This document shows, in pieces, positions 52,646 to 59,960 of a DNA stretch of 59,960 nucleotides. This stretch comes from Shewanella nanhaiensis (GTDB lineage: Bacteria; Pseudomonadota; Gammaproteobacteria; Enterobacterales; Shewanellaceae), in contig NZ_JAHZST010000022.1 of the NCBI RefSeq assembly GCF_019457885.1, positions 1-59,960 of the forward strand, read 5' to 3'. The notes under the pieces are model-generated. The model did no database searches and was not told where the DNA came from. It saw only the letters and a program-made list of their open reading frames with translations. The position numbers were made by a program, and so were the translations under genes. Each line of letters opens with the position of its first letter. The first letter of the stretch is position 1.

Positions 52646-53266
52646 GTGGAAATTTATAGCACAGAAGAACAACAAGTAGATGCTATCAAACAGTTCTGGA
52701 AAGATTATGGAACTTCGATTGTCGTTGGTGCAGTAGTCGGTTTAGGCGGCCTTTTTGGTTGGAACTACTACTCAGAACATAAGATCACTCAGGCTGAATC
52801 AGCTTCAGAAGCTTTTCAAGCTATGAGCGCTCCAGCTTTAGATGAAGCGGGCATGTTAGCTGCAGCAGAGACCTTTGCTAAAGAGCACAGCCAAAAAGGT
52901 TATCAGTCTCTGTTATCACTTATTGTTGCTAAAGCGGCAGTTGAGTCAGGCGATCTAGAAAAAGCCGAAACTACATTGAAAAGTGTGATTGCATCGGCTG
53001 CGGATACTAGCTTAGTGATGGTTGCCACTATCCGTTTGGCTCGTGTTCAAGCTGAGCAAGGCCAGATTGCCACTGCAATTACCACGTTAGAGCAAGTATC
53101 AGATCCTGCATTTACAGCACAAAGAGATGAGCTTAAAGGCGACTTCTTAGTGCGCAAAGGCGACGCTGAGCAAGCGAAAGCTGCGTATCAAGCTGCCGTA
53201 GATAACGGTGGAGCAACGGCTAGTCCTGCGCTACAGATGAAGCTAGATAATTTGAACAAGGCATAA
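52646..53266 (+). CDS. yfgM: YfgM family ancillary SecYEG translocon subunit
   Basis: 206 residues from a GTG start with GAGGAAG upstream. MEIYSTEEQQVDAIKQFWKDYGTSIVVGAVVGLGGLFGWNYY gives the typical N-terminal membrane anchor (about 23-43). The remainder is a TPR-like periplasmic domain. YfgM links the Sec translocon to periplasmic chaperones. It sits between hisS and bamB as usual. Confidence 0.92.
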   Translation: MEIYSTEEQQVDAIKQFWKDYGTSIVVGAVVGLGGLFGWNYYSEHKITQAESASEAFQAMSAPALDEAGMLAAAETFAKEHSQKGYQSLLSLIVAKAAVESGDLEKAETTLKSVIASAADTSLVMVATIRLARVQAEQGQIATAITTLEQVSDPAFTAQRDELKGDFLVRKGDAEQAKAAYQAAVDNGGATASPALQMKLDNLNKA

Positions 53267-53276
53267 GGAAGCTGCC

Positions 53277-54464
53277 ATGAAGTCTTGGTGCAAAACATTG
53301 CTCGCATGTGGATTGAGCTTAGGTCTGTTATCAGCCTGTTCATCCAGTGACGTAGAAGAGGAGCCGGTGAGCCCTTTGCCTGAAATTGAGGCAAGTGTCT
53401 TTCCAACAGTAAGCTGGAGTGCTTCGGTTGGTAATGGTGTGGGGCCTTATTACTCCCGCCTACGCCCAGCTGCACGATATGACAAACTGTATGTTGCCGA
53501 TCGTTACGGTCAGGTGGTTGCATTTGATGAAGCCACTGGTGAAAGAGCGTGGGAGAGAGACTTCAGCTCAGCTTTTAAAGATAATATCTTAGCCAAAAAT
53601 AAAGGGGCTAAACTTGCAGCTGGCGTTACCGCCGCTCGAGACAAGGTCTTTATCGGTGGTGAAAGTGGTCTACTTGGTGCACTCGATGCTGAAACCGGTG
53701 AAACTGAATGGTCGGTTGTTACTGGTGGTGAGCTTTTATCTGCGCCAACCGTTGCCGAAGATATTGTTGTGGTCAATACCAGTGCTGGAACGTTCGAGGC
53801 ATACAGTGTTGAAGATGGTGAGCAGCAGTGGATCTATGAGTCAAAGCTGCCAACATTAACCTTACGCGGTACAGGCTCTGCAAACTATGAAGCGGGTGGT
53901 TTCTTTGTGGGAACCGCCGATGGTAAAATAGCCGTTGTGATTAAGAACAATGGTCAGGCTGCATGGGAGCAAGCGATTTATACGCCAAAAGGCGGTAATG
54001 AGTTTACCCGTATGGCCGATGTCGATATGATGCCGCTCATTATTGGTGAAAACCTATACGCAGTGAGTTTTAACGGTAATCTTGTATCGATGGAGCTGAG
54101 ATCGGGTCGCGTTGTCTGGACCCGTAAATATTCAAGTTTCCATGAGTTAGCCGATTCGGGTGTTAACCTGTTTTTGGTTGATGATCATAGTCGCATCTAC
54201 GCAGTAGATAGACGTAATGGTCTGGAGAACTGGAGCAATACTGAGCTGGCAAATCGTGACTTGACCTCTGCAGCCGTGTTTAAAGACTACATCGTTGTGG
54301 GTGATTTTGAAGGGTACCTTCACTTTATCGACAAGAGTAATGGTAATATTGTTGGCCGTGTAGAGGTCGACAGTTCAGGCTTATTTAGCCAACCTCTGGT
54401 TGTAGGTGATAACATATACGTTCAAACCCGAAATGGTAAAGTTGCTAGAATAACGCTCCCATAA
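53277..54464 (+). CDS. bamB: Outer membrane assembly lipoprotein BamB
   Basis: 395 residues. Lipobox LLSAC (C21), then an eight-bladed PQQ-like beta-propeller with repeats such as RLRPAARYDKLYVADRYGQVVAFDEATGERAWERD and VFIGGESGLLGALDAETGETEWSV. It partners BamA in outer-membrane protein insertion and works with BamE (25535). A terminator lies 20 bp downstream. Confidence 0.95.
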   Translation: MKSWCKTLLACGLSLGLLSACSSSDVEEEPVSPLPEIEASVFPTVSWSASVGNGVGPYYSRLRPAARYDKLYVADRYGQVVAFDEATGERAWERDFSSAFKDNILAKNKGAKLAAGVTAARDKVFIGGESGLLGALDAETGETEWSVVTGGELLSAPTVAEDIVVVNTSAGTFEAYSVEDGEQQWIYESKLPTLTLRGTGSANYEAGGFFVGTADGKIAVVIKNNGQAAWEQAIYTPKGGNEFTRMADVDMMPLIIGENLYAVSFNGNLVSMELRSGRVVWTRKYSSFHELADSGVNLFLVDDHSRIYAVDRRNGLENWSNTELANRDLTSAAVFKDYIVVGDFEGYLHFIDKSNGNIVGRVEVDSSGLFSQPLVVGDNIYVQTRNGKVARITLP

Positions 54465-54484
54465 ATTATTGTTTAAACGATAAT

Positions 54485-54518
54485 AAGCCCCTGGAAGCGT
54501 GTTCCGGGGGCTTTTTGT
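54485..54518 (+). terminator. Terminator between bamB and der
   Basis: Arms AAGCCCCTGGAA (54485-54496) and TTCCGGGGGCTT (54502-54513), one G-U pair, followed by T-runs. Confidence 0.85.
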
Positions 54519-54581
54519 TTACTGAACTTAAGTTTTTTCGTTTTTTATATTTTAAAAGAATTTGTAGATAGAGGCATAAAA

Positions 54582-56048
54582 ATGATTCCAGTAGTGGCCC
54601 TTGTTGGTCGTCCCAATGTCGGAAAGTCGACCCTGTTTAACCGCCTTACGCGAACGCGTGACGCTTTGGTGGCCGACTATCCTGGGCTGACTCGGGATCG
54701 TAAATATGGTCGTGCTCACTTATCAGGCTATGAGTTCATTGTTGTCGATACTGGCGGTATTGATGGCACTGAAGAGGGGATTGAAACCCACATGGCTGAG
54801 CAGTCTATGGCTGCGATTGAAGAAGCAGATGTGGTGCTATTTTTAACAGATGCAAGAGCTGGCTTAACCGCAGCTGATCAAGCTATCTCTGAGCACCTAA
54901 GACGCCGTGAAAAAACCACCTTTGTTGTAGCAAACAAGGTTGATGGTATCGATGCTGATTCTGCTTGTGCCGAGTTTTGGGCATTAGGTCTGGGTGAGGT
55001 CTATCAGATGGCTGCAGCACAGGGCCGTGGTGTGACCAACATGATTGAATACGCCTTAGCACCTTACGCTGAAGCTCTGGGTCTGAACCGTGACGGTGAT
55101 GATGAAGAGGAGAAAGAGGAGCGTGAGTACACCGAAGAGGAAGCGGAAGCTGAGCAGACTCGCCTTCAAGATTTACCGATCAAACTTGCCGTTATTGGTA
55201 AGCCAAACGTAGGTAAGTCGACGCTAACTAACCGTATCTTAGGCGAAGAGCGTGTGGTGGTTTATGATGCGCCAGGCACAACCCGTGACAGTATCTATAT
55301 CCCGATGGAGCGAGATGGCCGTGAATACGTGCTTATCGACACCGCTGGTGTGCGTCGTCGTAGTAAAGTTAATGAAACCGTTGAGAAATTCTCAGTCATT
55401 AAGACCTTGAAAGCGGTTGAAGATTGTAACGTCGTGTTATTGATCGTTGATGCCCGCGAAGGTATCGCCGAGCAAGATCTTGGTCTGTTAGGCTTTGCGC
55501 TTAATGCGGGACGTGCACTTGTGATCGCTGTTAACAAGTGGGATGGCATCGATCAGGATATTAAAGACAGAGTAAAGAGCGAGCTTGACCGTCGTCTTGG
55601 CTTTATCGACTTTGCCCGTATTCACTTTATCTCAGCACTTCACGGTACTGGTGTTGGACATCTTTTTGAGTCTGTACAGGAAGCTTATGAGAGTGCAACC
55701 CGTCGTGTGAGCACTTCGATGTTGACGCGTATTATGCAGATGGCTCAGGACGATCATCAGCCACCTATGGTTAATGGCCGTCGTGTTAAGCTTAAATATG
55801 CTCACGCCGGTGGATATAACCCGCCTATCGTGGTTGTTCACGGTAACCAAGTTAAGAAGCTACCTGATTCATACAAGCGCTTTATGATGAACTACTACCG
55901 TCGTTCATTGAAAGTGATGGGAACTCCGATCCAGGTTCGTTTCCAAGATGGCGACAACCCATTTGAAGGGATGAACACCAAGAAGCTAACCGTGAGCCAA
56001 GAGCGTCGCCGTAAGCGTATGATGACTCATATCAAAGACAAGAAGTAG
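54582..56048 (+). CDS. der: Ribosome-assembly GTPase Der (EngA)
   Basis: 488 residues. Two tandem G domains: GRPNVGKST with DTGG and NKVDG, then GKPNVGKST with DTAG and NKWDG. An acidic linker rich in Glu/Asp (about 168-195) joins them, and a C-terminal KH-like domain (KLKYAHAGGYNPPIVVVHGNQVKKLPDSYKRFMMNYYRR) follows. It acts in 50S maturation. The acidic linker is typical of gammaproteobacteria. Confidence 0.97.
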   Translation: MIPVVALVGRPNVGKSTLFNRLTRTRDALVADYPGLTRDRKYGRAHLSGYEFIVVDTGGIDGTEEGIETHMAEQSMAAIEEADVVLFLTDARAGLTAADQAISEHLRRREKTTFVVANKVDGIDADSACAEFWALGLGEVYQMAAAQGRGVTNMIEYALAPYAEALGLNRDGDDEEEKEEREYTEEEAEAEQTRLQDLPIKLAVIGKPNVGKSTLTNRILGEERVVVYDAPGTTRDSIYIPMERDGREYVLIDTAGVRRRSKVNETVEKFSVIKTLKAVEDCNVVLLIVDAREGIAEQDLGLLGFALNAGRALVIAVNKWDGIDQDIKDRVKSELDRRLGFIDFARIHFISALHGTGVGHLFESVQEAYESATRRVSTSMLTRIMQMAQDDHQPPMVNGRRVKLKYAHAGGYNPPIVVVHGNQVKKLPDSYKRFMMNYYRRSLKVMGTPIQVRFQDGDNPFEGMNTKKLTVSQERRRKRMMTHIKDKK

Positions 56049-56053
56049 AGAAG

Positions 56054-56080
56054 AAGGCCAGCTAATTAGCTGGCCTTTTT
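56054..56080. terminator. Terminator after der
   Basis: Twelve-bp perfect arms, AAGGCCAGCTAA (56054-56065) and TTAGCTGGCCTT (56066-56077), with T-rich ends. It serves der and the convergent methyltransferase. Confidence 0.85.
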
Positions 56081-56102
56081 ATTGGTATATTTTTATAAAT
56101 TG

Positions 56103-56882
56103 TTATCGTTTTACGCAGACAAATATGGCGTTGCCAGACGTTGGCTCTAGTGGAGTTATCTTGCCGTAGTCATGCTCAAAGATATGCACCTCAAAATCAG
56201 GTAATAGTAGCTGCTTGAGCTCATCAAAGCTCACGGCAACCATAGGGTGTTCATCTTGCCAGACTTGACTCTCTTGCTCGTTACTCTTCTCGATACAGAG
56301 CTTCAGTGATTGGCGTTCACCAGCGCCACTGTAATTCCAACCTGAGCTGAAGGTAAACTGACTGTCGTTAAACTCAGTGCTGTGTCTGACAAAGGCGCGG
56401 TTATCTATCTTGGTTTTCTCTACCGCATTAAAGCAAAATATCCCACCCTCGCTGAGCGCGTGATAGACGCTAGAGAGACACTGCTTGAGCTTACTGATCC
56501 CATCGTTGTAATGGATAGAGTAGAGAAAGCAGGTGATCAGATCGACCGGATCATTCACCCTAAAGCTGCACATATCCTGCAGAGTAAACTCAGCCTCCGG
56601 GCAGCGAACTTGTGCTAAGTCGAGCATAGGTTGATTGATATCTAAACCGCAGCTTTGGAAGCCATAGTCGATAAAGTGGCGAATATGGGGGCCTGTGCCA
56701 CATGCAAGATCCAGATGAGTACTAGCGCCATTACCAAATAGTCGATTGAGCCTACGAATATGGTCACTCTGGGCCTTGTAATCGATATCTGCACACATGA
56801 GATCATAATAGCCCGATAGATCTGTATATAACGCAGTTGAAGGTGCTGTGACGTGAAGAGCGAGTGACAAGGCTTTTACCAA
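56103..56882 (-). CDS. Class I SAM-dependent methyltransferase
   Basis: 259 residues. SAM-binding motif I LDLACGTGPHIRHFIDYGFQSCGLDINQPMLDLA, then FTLQDMCSF and LITCFLYSIHYN, and LSEGGIFCFNAVE. The substrate is unknown. An AT-rich gap of about 230 bp separates it from the GFA gene. Likely a small-molecule methylase. Confidence 0.87.
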   Translation of the reverse strand: MVKALSLALHVTAPSTALYTDLSGYYDLMCADIDYKAQSDHIRRLNRLFGNGASTHLDLACGTGPHIRHFIDYGFQSCGLDINQPMLDLAQVRCPEAEFTLQDMCSFRVNDPVDLITCFLYSIHYNDGISKLKQCLSSVYHALSEGGIFCFNAVEKTKIDNRAFVRHSTEFNDSQFTFSSGWNYSGAGERQSLKLCIEKSNEQESQVWQDEHPMVAVSFDELKQLLLPDFEVHIFEHDYGKITPLEPTSGNAIFVCVKR

Positions 56883-57112
56883 GAAAATTTAGGGTGGCGA
56901 ATACTAAATGAATAACCTTAAATAGCGAAGAGAATAGATGCCTACTCAGAGGATGATTTTATTAAAATTGTGAAGTAATAGTGCTTTTTGAGCTTTTAAT
57001 CTTATGAGACTAATTGAGCATTTGTTTGTAGGGGGCTGGCCTGCAAGTTTGCTTTTGTGTGACATTTCAGGTTACTTATCCTTAGGCTTTATCAATGCCA
57101 TTAAGGGGAAAT

Positions 57113-57508
57113 ATGTTAAAGCAAGTTGGAGAAACGCGGATCCAAGTGAAGCACAGGGCAAGTTGTCATTGTGGCGCTGTTGAGCTGGAGCTATCACTAC
57201 CTCAAGGCATAGTGAACCCTAGGCGTTGTAATTGCTCAATTTGCCGTAGAAAAGGCGCCATTGTCGGCTCCGTTAATCTTGATGATATCCGTATCGTGAA
57301 AGGCGAGGAGTTTCTTAAGTTGTACCAATTCAATACAGGGACTGCAAAACATTATTTTTGCTCAAATTGCGGGATCTATACTCATCACCAGCGCCGCTCT
57401 AATCCGCAGGAATATGGCTTTAATATAGGTTGTTTAGAAGGTGTAAATCCTTTTGACTTAGGTGATGTAGTCACCAATGATGGGGTTAATCATCCAGCAG
57501 ACAGGTAG
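57113..57508 (+). CDS. GFA family (CENP-V/GFA) protein
   Basis: 131 residues from the ATG at 57113, directly after AAGGGGAA; an earlier ATG at 57095 is poorer. Zinc-binding cysteines in SCHCGAVELEL, CNCSICRRKGAIVGS and HYFCSNCGIYTHH give the full GFA pattern. Named after glutathione-dependent formaldehyde-activating enzyme, but most members have no proven activity. Single gene. Confidence 0.9.
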   Translation: MLKQVGETRIQVKHRASCHCGAVELELSLPQGIVNPRRCNCSICRRKGAIVGSVNLDDIRIVKGEEFLKLYQFNTGTAKHYFCSNCGIYTHHQRRSNPQEYGFNIGCLEGVNPFDLGDVVTNDGVNHPADR

Positions 57509-57768
57509 GGTTTTCACTAAGGCTATTTGCTTAGGTTTTTATACAGTAATTAATTCCTGATAAGTCTCTTCATGATTTTATGATGGCTTGTACGATATAG
57601 TGCTTTGCGGTATCAAAAACCTATAAAGAAGTTCAGCTAATCTAAACGAAATCTTCACCAATACGTGAAAAATTGAATAGCCATAGAAACTTCGATATCG
57701 TCGTATTGTGTTAAACAATAACGAGTAATTCTACAGGCTCGTCGGCTTTTTGGGGAGACAGGGATATC

Positions 57769-58758
57769 ATGGAAGAATTAAAATTGTTAGATCTATTATT
57801 AGAAAAATCAGGCCACTATCATCCATTATATGGCGATGGTCTAGCAACACATTTACCTATGGTATTAACGGCTTTAGATCTTTTAAATGCCTCCAGTATT
57901 AAATTGCAACATACATTCGATGAAAGCATAAAAGGGCTTGAGGAAATAGGAAGCTTAGAGAGTGTTATCTCGGTAAATGGTATTGACAGTAACCTTGGCA
58001 ATAGTGAAAGTTTTAGATCCTATTTAACGTATTTCAAAAGCGAGTTAGAACAATGTGGTACACAAGCTGTACTGAAAAAATCATTACCTATATTAATCTC
58101 TGGTGTAGCTGCTTCAGCATTTCATGGACTTATCAGGTTAGCTTATGCAATAGAAGCTAATTGCCAAAGCGAAATGGCTATTGCCCTCGCATATTGGAGC
58201 GCAGAATATCAGTCATTTGAACTAAATGAAGAAACTACAAATGAAAGTCTAGAAAGTATACTTACTAAGTTATCGCCATTAGGTGAGAATCATAAATTTT
58301 CACCAGGGCTTATAGTAGATAGAATGTCTGAAATCGGCATATTGTTGAAACGTAACGGTAGTGTCACTCAGCCGAATATTATTGACATATCAACACTTAG
58401 AGAGTTTACGATAAAGTCATTTTACTTAAGTGACGACTTCACTCTTTTGCATACCGTAACAGGGTGTCACGCATTATCAATTGTTTTACCTTACCTTGAA
58501 GATAAGCAAACAGCTCTCAGAGAGTTGTGGAAGGCTATTGTTGTTGCGTATTTAAGCACAGGACTTCGTTATCAAGATAAAGAGATCACAACTGTTGAAA
58601 ACAACATTAATTTTTCGCCTATCATCGAAAAAGCACTAAAGTCAGAAGATTCGCACGCTATTAAATTAGTCTATACGTGTCTTTGTGAATATAAGAACTG
58701 GAATGATCCTTTATATTTTACCGTTTCAAAAAGGGCAATATTGAACAGTCACAGCTAA
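57769..58758 (+). CDS. Questin oxidase-like protein (DUF4243)
   Basis: 329 residues. The opening motif YHPLYGDGLATHLPMVLTALDLL is the signature of the questin oxidase-like/DUF4243 family, as are HGLIRLAYAIE and LLHTVTGCHAL further on. Fungal questin oxidase performs Baeyer-Villiger-type ring opening; bacterial members are unstudied. The protein is mostly alpha-helical, with repeated His residues that may bind a substrate or metal. It has GGGGAG upstream of the start. Confidence 0.78.
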   Translation: MEELKLLDLLLEKSGHYHPLYGDGLATHLPMVLTALDLLNASSIKLQHTFDESIKGLEEIGSLESVISVNGIDSNLGNSESFRSYLTYFKSELEQCGTQAVLKKSLPILISGVAASAFHGLIRLAYAIEANCQSEMAIALAYWSAEYQSFELNEETTNESLESILTKLSPLGENHKFSPGLIVDRMSEIGILLKRNGSVTQPNIIDISTLREFTIKSFYLSDDFTLLHTVTGCHALSIVLPYLEDKQTALRELWKAIVVAYLSTGLRYQDKEITTVENNINFSPIIEKALKSEDSHAIKLVYTCLCEYKNWNDPLYFTVSKRAILNSHS

Positions 58759-58854
58759 CAAATAGGATAGGCCGCGAGAAGCCGCGTCCTTATCCCGAGT
58801 GTTGAACAAGCCGAGTTTGCTAGAAGTGATTTGTCATGGGTGGCTAGATTAATT

Positions 58855-59667
58855 CTTCTGCGAGACGCTGTGAATACATTCCTATATGCTCTACGACGTT
58901 CAAATAACGTCCATGTTAAACAGCCAGTTCGGCGTCCCATCCTCTCGCTCGAAGAGTATCACTTCGCGATACCTCACCCTGAAGTCGAAGCTCGTAGCCG
59001 CATCTACACCTGTTCATCTATCTCTTCGACTTTGACTTGTTTGAGTAAGTCACTAACACGGAAATGCCCCAAAGTTAGCTAGCCTTCGAATGAAGGCTGA
59101 TTACATTTTCTGATCTGGTTTATTTGACTGCTTTGGTATTGGGCTAGGTTGTTGAAGGCCTCACCTTCATTGTTGTTTATTGCTTGCCGCAGGCTTATGT
59201 GCAGCTACTTCAGTGACACGACACGAGTATATCCCTATAGTCTCGGCCGTGACATCCATGTCACTGCCGCACCTGCACTTGGTTATTTTTCTCTTCGATT
59301 TAGCTTTATTTGGTAGGGGTCGTAACTGATTTTTGCCCCAAAGTTAGCTAGCCTTCGAATGAAGGCTCATTACATTTTCTTGTTTAGCTTCTGGCTGGTT
59401 TGATATTTGGTGCTGTTTTTGAAGGTCGAACCTTCATTGTTATCTATCGCCTCCAGCGGGTGCCGTGCATGGATGCACCAATGTCGTGATCACATGGATG
59501 TGAAAGAACGACGAATGTGTAGTTACTTCTGCGAGACGCTGTGAATATATCCCTGTGGCTTTACGGCAGCCTCCATGCAGCCAAAACTCGTAGCCACATC
59601 TACACCTGTTAATGTTCCTCTTCGATTTTGACTTATCTGAGTAAATCGGTAACACGGAAATGCCCCA
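58855..59667. repeat. Degenerate intergenic repeat array
   Basis: Non-coding, with several repeated blocks. Block A (46 bp, one mismatch) at 59066-59111 and 59335-59380 contains the hairpin AGCCTTC-GAAT-GAAGGCT. Block B (about 30 bp) lies at 58856 and 59527, starting TTCTGCGAGACGCTGTGAAT. Block C (80 bp, many matches, same length) lies at 58991-59070 and 59587-59666. Blocks recur in the order B-C-A, A, B-C, so this looks like two to three decayed copies of a unit of about 250-300 bp. Short frames in it are not genes. Confidence 0.65.
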
Positions 59668-59960
59668 TTATGAGTTTCACAGCTCAAAAGATAAGTAGGC
59701 TGAGTAAAGCTTTGTCCATACAAAAGCTAATCTGAAAGAGTGTGATAATCTAAAAGGGTTATACCTGTCCTATTTTTTGGTCACCACCTGATAGGCAGAA
59801 AGCCTGATTGATTCTGTAAGCTTTGAGAATTACAGCTTAAATTATATACAACCAGTTGCTCCTGAGTTAACCTCCTTAAGCTATTACTTTAAATTGAAAA
59901 TGCCAAGAGCCTATTCAGCAAGAGCTTGGCTAACATGGAAGTTTTATGATTAGAATACTT
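59668..59960. other. Right-edge intergenic sequence
   Basis: About 290 bp after the repeat array with no gene or hairpin that I can support. Confidence 0.4.

Noticed and set aside
58831..59723. Short frames (60-83 codons) in the right-end repeats
   Set aside because: They lie in degenerate repeats, differ between copies and lack ribosome binding sites.

Overview
The window looks like a chromosomal segment of a Shewanella-like marine gammaproteobacterium. The grounds are the order rlmN-pilF-rodZ-ispG-hisS-yfgM-bamB-der, the ssrA-smpB-ratA-ratB-bamE cluster with the tmRNA tag ANDDNYALAA, many diguanylate cyclases, and a split borosin pair close in sequence to SonM/SonA of S. oneidensis. No rRNA, tRNA or CRISPR array was seen.

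Positions 1 to about 23,480 are an accessory defence island next to the 3' end of ssrA (tmRNA), with a P4-type integrase at its ssrA end. From left to right it carries: the edge of an IS3-type element that cuts a restriction gene; an ATG-A coupled pair made of a large helicase with a C-terminal PD-(D/E)xK-like motif and a 653-aa protein I cannot assign (1201-6647); a HTH-like orphan; a second mobility module of AlpA, HTH/zinc-finger protein, tyrosine recombinase and serine recombinase, with a cluster of GGTATCA/TGATACC sites; a TIR protein; a SLATT membrane protein 33 bp ahead of a SIR2-HerA pair; a fossil hsdR end; McrBC; and a HEPN-like orphan. The other island end lies outside the window.

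Positions 23,490-26,040 are core genes (ssrA, smpB, ratA, ratB, bamE). Positions 26,555-31,682 hold a split borosin RiPP pair (backbone N-methyltransferase and 70-aa precursor), then two paralogous TPR-diguanylate cyclases whose C-terminal halves are almost identical. Positions 32,455-42,811 are Shewanella-type variable chromosome: a malate synthase homologue lacking its C-terminal catalytic domain, an HDOD-GAF protein, an NTF2-like protein, MtfA, a solute-binding protein overlapping a diguanylate cyclase, an orphan ParA with a small partner, a DUF3820 protein and a NrfJ-like protein. Positions 42,958-46,808 hold a GNAT acetyltransferase, a 5'-nucleotidase-like enzyme, a MITE-like element and a CNNM/CBS transporter.

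Positions 47,039-56,048 are a housekeeping block running in one direction: 23S rRNA/tRNA methylation, pilus assembly, cell shape, isoprenoid synthesis, histidyl-tRNA, outer-membrane assembly and ribosome maturation. The right end has a methyltransferase, a GFA-family protein, a questin-oxidase-like protein and about 1.2 kb of non-coding DNA with degenerate repeats of roughly 50-80 bp.

The items most worth following are the helicase/653-aa pair, the split borosin locus, the SLATT-SIR2-HerA arrangement, the recombinase module with its repeat cluster, and the truncated malate synthase homologue.
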